A stretch of DNA of 60,000 nucleotides from Takakia lepidozioides (GCA_030704615.1 CM060731.1:54856221-54916220), one strand, 5' to 3'. Shown: positions 22,195 to 33,905, counted from the first letter of the stretch. Numbers and translations: made by a program. Notes: generated by a model not told the origin, from the sequence alone.

Positions 22195-23496
22195 TCACTG
22201 CACCTCCACTGCAAATAGACTCGCATCTGGTAATTGATCATCTATTCCTGTGGCTGGTTCTCCTGTTGATAACCGTGACAAGTGATCCGCCACAAGATGC
22301 AATCTCCCAGGCTTGTAAACAACCTCAAACTCAAACTCGTGCAAGATTATCAACCATCTTGCTATTCTTCCGCTTATCAGAGGTTTGTTTACCAGGTATA
22401 TCAGAGCCTGATGATCCACATAGAACATAAACTTCTTGCCCAGCAGGTAATGCCTGAATTTCTTCACTGCATAGATCATTGCCAATGCTTCTCTTTCCGT
22501 TGTGCTATAGTTCCTTTCAGCACTGTTCATCAACCTGCTAGCATAGTACACAGGTGAATCTATATTTCCTGTAACATTCTGGGCTAACACCGCTCCCAAC
22601 GCTTCTCCTGATGCATCGCAGTGAACATGAAATACCACATGCCAGTGAGGGTTAATCAGCACAGGTGTAGTTGTTACTGACAGTGTAAGTTCCTCAAATG
22701 CCTGTTGACATTCAGCCGTCCAGGCAAACACTGCATCTTTCTTCAATAGCTTGCTCAATGGTGCTGCTATTTGGGCATACCTTTTGACAAATCTTCTGTA
22801 ATAACTGGTTTGCCCAAGGAATCTCCTTAGACTCTTAACATTCACTGGTGGTGGAGAGGCTTTCATGGCCTCTGTCTTTCTGGGATCCACAAGGAGTCCC
22901 TTCTTACACACAATGTGTCCCAGAAGCACCCCTGAGTTCACACAGAAAGTACACTTCTCTGGATTCAGGCCCAGACCTCTCATCCTGCATCTGGCCAAAC
23001 ATAACTCCAATTTATGCAAGTGTTCATTCTTAGAGCTGTACACACTGAAATCATCCAAGAATACCTGCATGAAATCATCCAGATACTCTTGAAAAGATTC
23101 ACTTATCACTCTCTGAAAGGTTGCTGGTGCATTACAAAGTCCAAAGGGCATGACTTTGTATGCATAAGCACCCCAGTCTGTGATGAAAGCTGTCTTTCCT
23201 TGATCTTCTTCTGCCACTTGCACTTGATTATAACCACTGAACCCATCCATGAATGAGTACATCTCATGGCCTGCCACAGTGTCTAATACTGCTTCTGTGA
23301 ATGGCAAAGGGAATGGATCTTTCTTCGTACAAGCATTCAGCTTCTTGTAGTTCACACATACTCTTAGTTTGCCATTCTTCTTGGGAACTATAACAATGGG
23401 TGACAACCAAGTTGTATACTCTATTGGGTATATAAACTTAGCCTCAGCCAACTTCTTAATCTCTTCTCCAACCTTCTGTGCGTAGTTGGGATTCAT
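22195..23496 (-). CDS. Reverse transcriptase-RNase H of the Athila/Tat-like element
   Basis: An uninterrupted 433-codon frame. RT motifs: LSPIVIVPKKNGKLRVCVNY near residues 31-50, MPFGLCNAPATF near 116-127, catalytic FLDD at 146-149. The connection domain leads to RNase H with HCDASGEALGAVLAQ (catalytic Asp near 294), a Glu in STTEREALA and a DH pair. The methionine used is internal to a longer polyprotein, so this is a segment and not a separate gene. The sequence groups by eye with Athila/Tat RTs and not with chromoviruses. It copies element RNA into DNA. Confidence 0.85.
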   Translation of the reverse strand: MNPNYAQKVGEEIKKLAEAKFIYPIEYTTWLSPIVIVPKKNGKLRVCVNYKKLNACTKKDPFPLPFTEAVLDTVAGHEMYSFMDGFSGYNQVQVAEEDQGKTAFITDWGAYAYKVMPFGLCNAPATFQRVISESFQEYLDDFMQVFLDDFSVYSSKNEHLHKLELCLARCRMRGLGLNPEKCTFCVNSGVLLGHIVCKKGLLVDPRKTEAMKASPPPVNVKSLRRFLGQTSYYRRFVKRYAQIAAPLSKLLKKDAVFAWTAECQQAFEELTLSVTTTPVLINPHWHVVFHVHCDASGEALGAVLAQNVTGNIDSPVYYASRLMNSAERNYSTTEREALAMIYAVKKFRHYLLGKKFMFYVDHQALIYLVNKPLISGRIARWLIILHEFEFEVVYKPGRLHLVADHLSRLSTGEPATGIDDQLPDASLFAVEVQ

Positions 23497-23599
23497 TCTG
23501 TACCTCGCCTACTTGATTGGTACTGACCCTGGTTCCAGTTCAATCTTATGCTGACAGACTTCAGGTGGTATCCCTTTTAAATCCTCATAACTCCAAGCA

Positions 23600-24560
23600 A
23601 ATACATCTTGTATTGATTAACAAGCTTTTAGCTTCTTCAAAGAATTCCGGCTCCAAATCAGCTCCTACTTTCACCATCCTCGGTTCCTCTTTAGTTCCAC
23701 ATTCACTTCCCTCACCTGCTCATCAGCTGTGATTGTCCAACCAGTCACCACTTCATCCTGTAAGCTCACAGTGGCTGGTTCCTCTAGGATTTCCATTTCT
23801 CCTTCTCTTTCCTCATAGAAATGTGATGGGTAAATGCTGGTTTTTTCTTCAGCTGGTGTTGCTGTCACTACACCACAGCAGATACTCTTAAACAACTTAG
23901 GCTTTCCAGCCGCATCTCTGCAACCTGCTCCCACTCTGGGTGTGCAGCAAATAGGGTAGCTTCCTGTCCTCATCCAGTCCTCCTTTCCAGTCATACTCTC
24001 TGACTCCTCGAGGTCTTCTTGTAGCAGGTAATCTACTAGATCTCTTTGTGGTAATTTGTATCTCGTGTATCACATTATGCACGGTTAGTAACTGAGAATT
24101 CCAGTCATGGAATACCCTGGCCTGTTTCAGCCACGGACGTCCCAATAATAAGGATTAAGCCTCCATGACTTCATCCATCTTCAACACAGTTACTGTGATC
24201 ATAAAGATCATCTTCTGTATCTGTATCTTAACTCCTGTTATCAATCCCAATGGCTGTACACTTCTTTGATCTGCCATTGTTACTGTAAATGGGCTGGTTT
24301 CATGTTACTTAGACAAGCTTCTTCCTTAATTGGTCTGTCATGATATTTACTCCAAAACCTCTATCTATCAGTACATCAGTTAGTTCTGTGCTTCCAATTC
24401 TCAATTGGATTACTGGCATAGAATCATCAAAGTCCATGACTGTTTCTGCCCTTCCGGCTTCACATTATAACTGGTCACCTTGCTGTCAGGTCTGTGTTTC
24501 CTGTCTCCTGGGCAATTCGATTGATTGCTTGATATAGCCTGTGCATACAATAAGGTGCCA
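23600..24560 (-). pseudogene. Protease region of the Athila/Tat-like element
   Basis: Frames are broken, but two diagnostic pieces are visible: TELTDVLIDRGFGVNIM near 24,330-24,380, which occupies the place of the retropepsin D[ST]G active site but has DRG, and LLLGRPWLKQARVFHDW near 24,100-24,150, the usual flap-distal motif. The missing Ser/Thr and the frameshifts point to an inactive protease. Confidence 0.55.
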
Positions 24561-24627
24561 CAGCTAATAGCTGTCCAATGGTAATTTCTGCTTTGGTCTG
24601 GATATTACTTCAGCCAAAGTCTCTTCA

Positions 24628-25620
24628 TTACTTGCATGTCTGCATCTTCTTTCTTCTTTCTTCTTCTCCATCAGAATCAGAGGAATCTGCTACAGGAATA
24701 TCAGTACTCTTCTGCATTTCCCTTATAGTATCTGCCACTTCCTTGTGCAGTTCCTTCTCTCTTCCAAGTCTCCTCATCTTCAGGCATATCATTGCCACCT
24801 TCATTATCATCTTCTTCCTATCTACTGGAGGTATTAGTTTGGCTTTACTTCTTGTTACTATCATTGTACTTACTTCTGGTACAACACATGGCCTAACCAT
24901 GTGAGCTGCCACCACTGGGCCCTCATTCACAGGAGCTCTCATCTCATTCTGGGTCTTATCCAGAATGAACAGGTGCCCTGCGATGTCCTGGCTGATTACA
25001 ATAGTAACATAGTTCTTCACCATTGGGTCCTCGCCCTGGTCTGTCTTGGATTATTTCTATAATCCTGATTCCCGGGAGGGTAATTCCCCCTGGATTACCC
25101 TGATAGTTGCCTCTGGATTTCCTTGGTAATTCCCTCTTGAATTACCTCTCCCTTCCATGCCATTGTTATAACCACCAGACCTACCATAGTGGTCCTGATC
25201 ATTGTTTCGTCTTGGCTGGGGCTGCACCATGATGCACCCCTTACTGCCTAGGTTCTCTTGCAGCTGTCCTTTGTTGTAGTAAACAATTCTCAGAGAAGAG
25301 GTTATCCATTTACAGATAGTACAGTGTTCTCCTTATGTGGCATTTGTGGTGGTATGGCCTCATTCTGGCACTTTGCACACCAAACACCCTTTCGCCAATG
25401 TGTTGCAGCCTCTGTGGCATACTTCTCAGATTTCTTCCAATCTTTTCTCATAGTTATCCTCTTCAACTTCTCTTTCTCTTACTCTTCCTTTTAGTTCTTG
25501 ACTCTCTTCTTCTCAGACTCATCCTCAGAGTCCTCATCATCCCTTTTCTCTCTTCTGAGCATTCCCAATTGCTCAATTCTGTTTGCAGTTTCAAATGCCT
25601 CCTCCACTGTATTATGGGGC
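24628..25620 (-). pseudogene. Gag C-terminal part of the Athila/Tat-like element
   Basis: A 131-codon frame (25,023-24,628) carries a basic and acidic linker with MIVTRSKAKLIPPVDRKK. Upstream, up to 25,620, are Gly/Asn/Arg-rich frames and a block (EAFETANRIEQL) followed by acidic and basic runs. The same DNA recurs at 28,792-29,620 with many small indels. The gag N-terminus is absent here because the sequence changes at about 25,620. Confidence 0.6.
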
Positions 25621-26897
25621 ATCCATCCTTGCATGAGGCGGGGATTGCAGCGGACAGTGATCGCGGATCCTCGCCATAGCAAAGTCTCATTTGGATCCTT
25701 CTGTTGTACAGTTCTGAAAATATTGACGATTTTTGAAATCGTTGTGTTCAGACTGCAAGTCTGATTCCCTACATTTCTTCCGCAAACCACAATGTAATAA
25801 TAAAAGCAGAAGAGGCGCAAGTAAAGTAAAGAACCCTACAGTACATTATGCACACCAGCGAATCGCGAACTTGAAGCCTGAAAACCCTGCCGTTTCTAAC
25901 ATTCCTATTGGGGAATTTTGGCGCCGAAATAGCCCAATGTGCGCCTTCATAATATGGGCATTATAAAATTCCACGTAGGAATTACTGCACCAAAATATCA
26001 CGATGGAAGCCTTCAGCACAAGGCACTTCAGCACATTCCACTTGGGTATTTCGGCAACGAATAGCCCGCTCTGCGCCATAAAATACGCCAGTATATCACA
26101 TTTTTTGGTGCCGAAATACCCCGGTGGAGTCTCAAAAACACACTTTAGCACACTGCTATTGGGAATTTCGGCGCCGAAATACCAAGGTCGGTGGTTTTAT
26201 GGACGCCGGGTTTTAGCACAATTTCTTCCGTTAATGTCGTGGCACCTTCTCTGTCAAGCCCTTCTAGCCCCAGTCATTTTTTATCGCCTCTGTGGATAGC
26301 CGTTGCCGGCCAATGGGGGCACGTATTGCCGTTGCCCCAGAGAAGATCACGTGAGAGGGTGTTCCGCATTGGGTTTTCAATGTTTTGCATCTTCGTGTGT
26401 GAAAAAACAACAGTGATTACTTGTCCCTCTCCATTCCCTCAATGCCGCCCTGTGTAAATGCCTTCTGCATTCGACGGAGCGGGATTCGAGGATCGCGATT
26501 GCGTGAGCCGGTGATGAGAGACATTATGGTGGAGTTGGACTTCAGTGAAGGTACACGCAGGCGGTGGACGAGTTTCCGAGCAACTTCTGTGGGATTCTCT
26601 TTTGGGTGAGGGCCTGCCAGTGGACAACAGTGGATACTGTGGTGCGAGATAGACCTGGAAGACAGAGTGTGTGGTTGCCTGATGTGTTTATTTCGAGCGT
26701 CTATAGCAATTTTCTGTCATATCAATGTGGGCTTGATGTTGAGTTGAATGGGGTTGCAAGTTGAACTGTCGTCTGAGCCTAAATATATTACCTTGTCAGC
26801 AAATGGCTTGTGAGGGCTACAATTTTGTGTCTCTTTCCTGTCATGCACAATGTTTTACAGTGGTGACGTGGAATAACGGTGCCGAAATACCTCATTC
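25620..26897. other. Region with CGGCGCCG palindromes; possible small plus-strand ORF
   Basis: Palindromic units of the form TTTCGGCGCCGAAAT lie at about 25,916, 26,047, 26,105, 26,163 and 26,877, most followed by AGCCC or ACC. A plus-strand reading from MRDIMVELDFSEG at 26,514 to about 26,763 switches frame once near 26,608; I do not recognise it. The region continues, after removal of the LTR element, into 32,503-32,638, which ends in a MULE-type terminus, so it is probably subterminal DNA of another element. Confidence 0.45.
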
Positions 26898-28026
26898 TGT
26901 CGCGCGGCTTTTACTCACCCATCCCTTCGCTATCCGAGGCGGAAACTCCAAGATAGAAGAGTTGGAAATCTCTAAGTACTCAGCCCGCGCAGAACAATCA
27001 GTCATGACCTACAACTAGGTGTATCATGGGGGTGTTTCCTATTGTTTCTTTTCCGCATTCATATTAGCTACCTTACCATTGATAATTAAGTATCAGTTTG
27101 CTTCATCAATTTATCGGTTCTTCACTCCTCCATTCAATCCAAGCTTCACTCAGATCTCTCTACACAGTGTGATTGTATCGTATAAGTATCAGATTATGAT
27201 TTATCAGGTATCAGGCCGAAGCCATTGTGTCTCTATTCTCCTCTACAATATCCCTACAGCTTTGCATATAACAAGCATCTACTAATAATCCTCTTTCTCC
27301 TTCATCGTGCTCACCGACTTCCGCTCCGTCTCACTCCGAAATCCCCTTCCCCGAATATAATAATAATGATCCCTTCATCATTCCCCATTCTTCCCTTTAT
27401 CCTCCTATCCCGCGGCTCTAACCGTTTCCCTCTCTAAACCGTCGTATGTGAACTAACATGTTCCCTTCACAGGTTGTTGTTCCCCACAGTCGTTCCTGTC
27501 CTACTCTTCGTTCCCTATTATCGTGACAGCTTGTGTCAAGCGGTGACTGGCTGTGGTTGGCTGTGTGTGGGATTGTTGTGTGATGTTTGTGCGGGTGTGG
27601 GGACTGGATTTGTGTGGCTGTGGCGGCGGGTGTTTGTGACTGGGATGTGTGGGCTGGTGTGTCTGTGTGTGACGACTGTGACGGGCTTGTGTGGGCTGTG
27701 TGGGCTGTGACGATGTGACGGGGGTTGGGGTGTGAAGGGCCTGGTGGGCTTTTGTGTGGGCTGGGTATGTGCTTGTGTGTTGTGACGGCTGTGTGGGGAT
27801 TATTGTTGTGACGACTGTGACGGGCTTGTGTTGTGTTGCTGTGGGTGGCTTGTGTGACCGTGAATGTGTGGGCTGTGACTGCTGTGTCGGATGTGTGGGC
27901 TATGTAACCCCCCTCTACAGGCGCTGTGTCACCCCTAAGGTTCCTGTTTGTCTCAGTCTGTTGCAAAAATTAAGGGTACCCTAAGATCCCGTATAAGTGT
28001 CCTAAGTCCCATACAGTTCTCTAACA
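26898..28026 (-). repeat. 3' LTR of the gapped element (1,129 bp)
   Basis: Starts TGTCGCGCGGC and ends CTCTAACA. It is longer than the partner LTR (967 bp) mainly because of expansion of the GGCTGTG-type minisatellite at 27,535-27,900. Confidence 0.85.
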
Positions 28027-28043
28027 TTACCCTTCCCCCTCAA
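28027..28043 (-). other. Polypurine tract
   Basis: The minus strand reads a G/A-rich run (TTGAGGGGGAAGGGTAA) directly before the 3' LTR. The same tract precedes the LTR at 39,904-39,921 on the plus strand. It would prime plus-strand DNA synthesis. Confidence 0.7.
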
Positions 28044-28291
28044 AAAGCCGTGTGTCCTCACGGTTTCTTGTTTCCGAGTAGCAAACCTTTGTGAGTGGCA
28101 CCTTGTGACGTTGAGAGTTTCGTGGTGGGGCTGTGTGTAGAGCCCTGACCTCCAGTGTCTATTTTAAAGTAATTTCCGTTTTCACTCTTCCGTATCCATT
28201 TTCTGAAGTTATTATGTGTCCACTTGCCATGATTCTATGGATGGTGTAACTTGAGTAGGGGGGCTTGTGTTGTTGAGTGTGGACAGGCTGT

Positions 28292-28791
28292 NNNNNNNNN
28301 NNNNNNNNNNNNNNNNNNNNNNNNNNNNNNNNNNNNNNNNNNNNNNNNNNNNNNNNNNNNNNNNNNNNNNNNNNNNNNNNNNNNNNNNNNNNNNNNNNNN
28401 NNNNNNNNNNNNNNNNNNNNNNNNNNNNNNNNNNNNNNNNNNNNNNNNNNNNNNNNNNNNNNNNNNNNNNNNNNNNNNNNNNNNNNNNNNNNNNNNNNNN
28501 NNNNNNNNNNNNNNNNNNNNNNNNNNNNNNNNNNNNNNNNNNNNNNNNNNNNNNNNNNNNNNNNNNNNNNNNNNNNNNNNNNNNNNNNNNNNNNNNNNNN
28601 NNNNNNNNNNNNNNNNNNNNNNNNNNNNNNNNNNNNNNNNNNNNNNNNNNNNNNNNNNNNNNNNNNNNNNNNNNNNNNNNNNNNNNNNNNNNNNNNNNNN
28701 NNNNNNNNNNNNNNNNNNNNNNNNNNNNNNNNNNNNNNNNNNNNNNNNNNNNNNNNNNNNNNNNNNNNNNNNNNNNNNNNNNNNNNNNNNN
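28292..28791. other. Assembly gap of 500 N
   Basis: Exactly 500 undetermined bases. The left edge stops inside a GGCTGTG-type minisatellite and the right edge resumes in gag. The round number indicates a placeholder and not a measured length. Confidence 0.99.
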
Positions 28792-31510
28792 TCTTCTTAC
28801 GGGAGGTATAGTTCTTGGCTTTACTTCTTGTTATCTTTCATCATTGTACTTCTTTTCTGGAGGTACTTTAACACAACTTCCTAACCATGTGAGCTGCCAC
28901 CACTGGGCCCTCATTCACCCAGGAGCTCTCATCTCATTCTGGTGTCTTATCCAGAATGAACAGGCTGCCTTGCGATGTCCGGGCTGATTACATAGTAAAC
29001 AGGCTCTCAACCATTGGGTCCTCGCCCTTGGTCTGTTCTTGGATTATTTCTATAATCCTGATTCCCGGGCTGGGGAATTCCCTCCCCTTGGATTACCCTG
29101 ATAGTTGCCTCTGGAATTTCCTTGGTAATTCCCTCTGGACTATACGCTCCCCTCCATGCCATTGTTATACCACCAGACCTACCATAGTGGTCCTGATCAT
29201 TATTTCTTCGTGGCTGGGGCGTGCACTGATGCACCCTTACTTGCCTAGGTTCTCTTGCGCTGTCCTTCTGTTGTAGTACACTTCTCAGTAGAATGTTTCC
29301 ATTTTACAGATAGTACAGTGTTTCTCTCCTTCATGTGGCATTCTGCAGTGGTATGGCCTTCATTTCTGGCACTTTGCACACCATACAAAACCCTTCCTCC
29401 AATGTGTTGCAGCCTCTGTGGGCATACTTCTTCAAGATTTCTTCCAATCTTTTCTCATAGTTATCCCTCTTCAACTTTCCTTTCTCTTACTCTTTCATTT
29501 TAGTTCTTGCTCTTCTTCTTCATCTGACTCCATCTTCAGAGTCCTCATCTTCCTTTTTCCTCTCTCCTGAGCATTCCCAATTGCTCAATCTGTTTGCAGT
29601 TTCAAATGCCTCCGCCACTGTATTATGGGGTACATTATCCCTTTCCTTCTGCAACTCTGTTCTTAGTCCACTCACAAACCAAGTCTTCTGTTAACCCGGG
29701 TGCTGGTACTGCAGCCAGCTTTTTCCATCATCAATTCCATCTTCTCCATATACTCTTCACAATTTCATGCGTCTTCTGCTTCAGCTGTTGTAAAACTTCC
29801 ATACACTTCATCCTCAAGTTTTACTTGTCCTTAACCTATTTCGAATGCTGTATTCAAGCCATTCCAGGTTGGAAATGATTATCAGGGAATCTTGCATACC
29901 ATTCACTTGCTTTCTTGATAGTGAACAAGGAAACAGTCTCATCTTGGCATATCGCCATTTCTCATTGTTCACTATACACATGTGCTCAAATTGGCTAATG
30001 TGTACATCGGGATCCCCTTTTCCTGAATATATTGGAAATGGTGTGTTTGCCCGTGTTGGTTGTAACGCCATCTGTGCCCTACCTTCTGCCCACTGACAGG
30101 TGCTGGCACCCTTGCTGGTGCTGGTCCTTCTGGACCTGTTTGTTTTTGTGGTGGATCTTCCACCAAGTGGTGGCCCTTGAGCACTCCCTGCTTCTGGCCC
30201 CCGATATTCACAGTATTCCCAGCTTCAGTTGCACTACTTCCCAACTCCCTGTCCCCCCAGAGCCAGATCCAGGAGCCCCGCCTGATCCCCCTGAGCCCCC
30301 TGCCACCACCTTCTTTGGCCTGTGATCTAAGTGCTCCACTTGATCCAGGCCAACGGTTGGGATGTCCTGGTTGTAGTCCTCAAACCTCAGCTGTTGGGTC
30401 TACTTCTTCATATTCCCTTTTTCCTCTTCCAATTTCTTCTCTCTGTTTTTCATCCTCCAGTTCTGCCCTTGGGGTTCTTCTTCACTCATGTAACTCAACT
30501 GTATGGTGTGGAGAGTCTGAACTCTCTTTGGCTCTTCCACATCCCTCATCTCCTTCTTCATCTTCTTCTGCTTCAGAAACTGGAGTTCCTCCTGCTTTTG
30601 GTGTTCCATGCCAACTCTTATCAAGATTTCTGTCAAGTCTTTTATCCAAGGATGTACCTCAGATCTTTCACCTCGTGATTGATCTTCTTCCCTGTACCAA
30701 TTCCCTTAATCTTTCTTGCAAAGAAACAGAAGGAGTGGCATCCAACTTTAGTTCTCTTCCGTATAGGTGATGCCACTTTTGATCTTGATGTGTGTGAGGG
30801 GTCCAGATGATTCCCCTATGTCTATTCCTCTCTCCCAAAGATATGGATAATTAGCTTTCAGATAGCTTTCTCTTTTGATGAATATCTTTGTCGTCTAGCT
30901 TCTCTTTCATCACTCATGTCCCATGTCTTTCATTTCTTTTAATGTGGCAATAACCCAAAACTCTCTTCTGTAATATCTCTCGTATATGCCTGGATTTCTT
31001 TCAAGCTTCAATGCCCCTTGGCTATACTTGAAGTCTCCGTTCCCATATAACCATATGGCAAACCAGGTCTGAAAAGCTGTTCTTGGTGTGAGTTTGATCC
31101 ACAAAATATCCTTTGGAATCCAATTCTTTACCAGTACAAGCTCTTCATGCATATGAGTATAAAAACATTCACCTTTCTTTCTTCCCAGCCTTCAAACTCT
31201 ACTTCGTTTAATGGATAGCAACGCTATCACATAAACTAATGTTGGTAACCAACGCTCTTCCTCTACAGGCTACAGATAAATCTTTATCACTCCTTTCTCT
31301 CAGACCCCATTCTGGATCAGCATCATGCACTCGTTTAAGAATATTTTCTTTACATCCGTCTGGCAATTCCAAGAACCTTTGAAAGAATTGTTTGGACAAT
31401 CTTTTCTCTCCTTCGTTCCACAGGGAATTTGATTCACTTCAAATTCTTTAATGGTCCAACCACCCATGATCCCACCAGATGCCTGTCACATCTGGTTGTT
31501 CATGTCCCAG
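28792..31510 (-). pseudogene. Gag and 5' region of the gapped element
   Basis: From 5' to 3' on the minus strand: a frame at 31,399-31,208 (FFQRFLELPDGCKENILKRV), another at 31,152-30,910 (LTPRTAFQTWFAIWLYGNGD), a Glu/Lys-rich charged stretch around 30,640-30,400, a Pro/Gln-rich part, then a typical retrotransposon gag domain (FPIYSGKGDPDVHISQFEHM, MRLFPCSL) at 30,050-29,880, and acidic/basic sequence homologous to 24,800-25,620. Frameshifts are frequent. This supplies the gag N-terminus that the sister copy lacks. Confidence 0.65.
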
Positions 31511-31528
31511 GTCCCCATGGGGTCGCCA
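31511..31528 (-). other. Primer binding site, Athila/Tat-like
   Basis: The minus strand reads TGGCGACCCCATGGGGAC, two bases inside the 5' LTR. TGGCG starts are usual for Athila and Tat elements. The exact tRNA cannot be named from this alone. Confidence 0.6.
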
Positions 31529-31530
31529 AA

Positions 31531-32497
31531 TGTCGCGCGGCTTTACTCACCCACCCTTCGCTATCCGAGGCGGAAACTCCAAGATAGAAGAGTTGGAAAT
31601 CTCTAAGTACTCAGCCCCGCAGAACAATCAGTCATGACCTACAGCTAGTGTATCATGGGGGTGTTTCCTATTTGTTTCCTTTTTCGCATTCATCTTAGCT
31701 ACCTTACCATTGATAATTAAGTATCAGTTTGCTTCATCAATTTATCGGTGTCCTTCACTCCTCCATTCAATCCAACAGCTTCACTCAGATCTCTCTACAC
31801 AGTGTGATTGTATCGTATAAGTATCAGATTATGATTTATCAGGTATCAGGCCGAAGCCATTGTGTCTCTATTCTCCTCTACAATATCCCTACAGCTTTGC
31901 ATATAACAAGCATCTCTAATCTCTTTCCTTCTTTCCTCCTTCATCGTGCCACCCGACTTCCGCTCCCGTCTCACTCCGAAATCCCTCTTCCCCCGAATAA
32001 TAATAATAATGATCCCTTCATCATTCCCCGTTCTTCCCTTTATCCTCCTATCCGCGGCTCTAACCGTTTCCCTCTCTAACCGTCGTATGTGAAACTAACA
32101 TGTTCCCTTCACAGGTGTTGTTCCCCACAGTCGTTCCCTGTCCTACTCTTCGTTCCCTATTATCGTGACAGCTGTGTCAAGCGGTGACTGGCTGTGTTTG
32201 GCTGTGTCGGGCTGTTGACTGGCTGTGTGGCTGTGCCGGGCTGTGACTGGCTGTGTGGGCTGTGTCTGCTGTGACGACTGTGACGGGCTGTGTGGGCTGT
32301 GTGGGCTGTGACGACTGTGACGGGCTGTGTGGGCTGTGTGGGCTGTGTTGGCTGTGTCGGCTGTGTGGGCTATGTAACCCCCCTCTACAGTGCGCTGCTG
32401 TCACCCCTAAGGTTCCTGTTTGTCTCAGTCTGTGCAAAAATTAAGGGTACCCTACAGATCCCGTATAAGTGTCTAAGTCCCCTACAGTCCTCTAACA
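31531..32497 (-). repeat. 5' LTR of the gapped element (967 bp)
   Basis: Starts TGTCGCGCGG and ends CTCTAACA, followed by the duplicated CATTC. It contains a GGCTGTG/GACGACTGTGACG minisatellite at 32,170-32,370. Confidence 0.85.
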
Positions 32498-32502
32498 CAT
32501 TC

Positions 32503-32990
32503 CGCATCCTGGACCAGGAGAAACAGACATAACACCGTCAATAAAGGCACAAAAATTCCAATTCCGCGGATGCCCGCTCATGAGCTCATAGGCTCATAGG
32601 CTCATAGGCTCACGGGCTTATGGGCTCATGAAATAGTAAACCTCACCTCGGATGGAAATTCGGCGCCGTTTTCCCATCCGGGGGATGTTCTCTGGCAGGC
32701 ACGTGGGGCCGTCACCCTCCGATTTGACGCCATGTCGAATTAAATTCTTCCCCTCATTCCTGGGCAGCGTAGCTACGGCGTGAGCCCAGCCCCGTGAGCC
32801 TAGGAGCTGAGCTCACGTTGTAGCTGCAAAGCGTGAGCTGAGCTCACGTTTCAGGGAAGCGTGAGCAGCACAAATGTGCTGGAGAAGTAGGCCCTATAGG
32901 CAAGGATTGCATAAAGAGGGCCTATTATCGTGGACAAAACAAAGGGGCCACCAAGCACCATGTCTGCAATGTTTGCACAAAATGAGGAAT
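32503..32990. mobile_element. MULE-type terminus (TGAGCC repeats) and flank
   Basis: Around 32,578-32,638 there are several CTCATAGG and GGCTCA repeats ending in GCTCATGAAATAGTAAACCTC, the inverse of the terminus at 7,484 and the same as at 57,532. Between 32,640 and 32,990 I see no gene, only a CGGCGCC half-palindrome at about 32,662 and scattered GTGAGC and GAGCTCAC motifs at 32,780-32,870. Confidence 0.5.
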
Positions 32991-33905
32991 ATGAACATAT
33001 GGCGCCAAGGGTGACCGTCATGTTTCTTGTCCATGCCCTGCAGAAGCCCAGCTAGTCCATTGGAAGACGTGGGAGGGTCGAGCTCAAACAAAATGTCCTC
33101 GTCAAACTCTGCTGGCACATATTGAACCCTCTCCACCCGAAGGGACTCCCAATCAACAAAACGCAGCTCGCTCTTGCATCCAGGCACCCCTGTGAGGGCT
33201 TTCAATTTCGGAATGACACTCGTTATCTCCTGCAATTCGTCATCATCCAAGAATGGAGTCTGGACTGGCGGAGGAATCTCAGAAACATCCTCCGAGGACG
33301 AGTCTGAAAGAGTCACGAATGTAGTGGATTTGCTCACCTCTTGTTTCACATGAACTGTGCCCTTCTGCTGCACGACTGATGCTGCAGTGCCAGGGGCAAC
33401 TACTAAGCCTGCTGATTGTCTTCTCTTTTTTCCTAGGACCCGATATGTGCCTGGAAGGCTCTCTCTCCACTTCCTCCCACACTCGCCAACCAATGGTTTC
33501 TGCAAGTGCCCAGAATCCAAATTCCCGTCCTCGTTTAACACCTCTTTTTGAACAAGCAGAGAACCCAATTCCAGAGAGAACACTGTAACCAGCTCATCCT
33601 CATGAACAATTGCAAACCCATCGTCATCTGCAGTGGCAGTCAGTGGAAGACTACCTGCATTGGAATGAAATTGTGCGAGTCTGTCTCCCTCCCTGGACAT
33701 GTTTTCCTACACTGAGCCAAAGTTGTCCGTAATTCTCGAGAGGGGATCCACCCCAATATGAACTGAGATGAATAAGGGTAGCATAGTCCCAATGACTGCG
33801 GCGATGTACGCAACGGATTTTTGGGTTTACAATTTTTGGTAAGCATGACATGCACGGCAAAAGACTGCACCGAACTCCACAGTCAGCCGCACAAAGAGAC
33901 ACCAA
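32990..33905 (-). pseudogene. MULE-type transposase copy E, N-terminal fragment
   Basis: The frame from 33,700 encodes a long acidic and Ser-rich N-terminus with VKQE (a SUMO-type motif) and LSDSSSEDVSE. It continues into the block shared with copies A and C (ITSVIPKLKAL, SELRFVDWESL, DILFEL, GMDKKHDGHPW). It then loses similarity near 33,000, so the zinc finger and catalytic core are gone. A preceding frame at about 33,820-33,700 (DYATLIHLSSYWGG) may be an upstream exon. It shows that copies A and E share an N-terminal region different from that of copies B and C. Confidence 0.65.

Larger units (their letters stand above)
16635..25620 (-). mobile_element. Ty3/gypsy element of Athila/Tat-like type, both ends lost
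   Basis: On the minus strand the order is gag, protease, RT-RNase H, integrase, then a large extra ORF 3' of pol. The RT resembles the Athila/Tat branch (CNAPATFQR, VFLDDFSVYS, protease-adjacent LLLGRPWL). The gag end diverges at about 25,620 from the sister copy at 28,792-31,530, so the 5' LTR and primer site are missing. The 3' end is cut at 16,635 by the chromovirus LTR. Sister copies lie at 26,898-32,497 and 38,470-40,874. Confidence 0.8.
26898..32497 (-). mobile_element. LTR retrotransposon, both LTRs and target duplication, internal 500-N gap
   Basis: Two similar LTRs in the same orientation (26,898-28,026 and 31,531-32,497) enclose a purine tract, a primer site, gag and a run of 500 N (28,292-28,791). 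The 5-bp target duplication CATTC is at 26,893-26,897 and 32,498-32,502, so the outer limits are certain. It belongs to the same family as the element at 16,635-25,620. By comparison with that copy, about 4.2 kb (protease to integrase) is hidden in the gap. Many small indels relative to its sister suggest decay or low sequence quality. Confidence 0.85.

Noticed and set aside
28251-28987. Open frames through the N run
   Set aside because: They consist almost entirely of undetermined bases.
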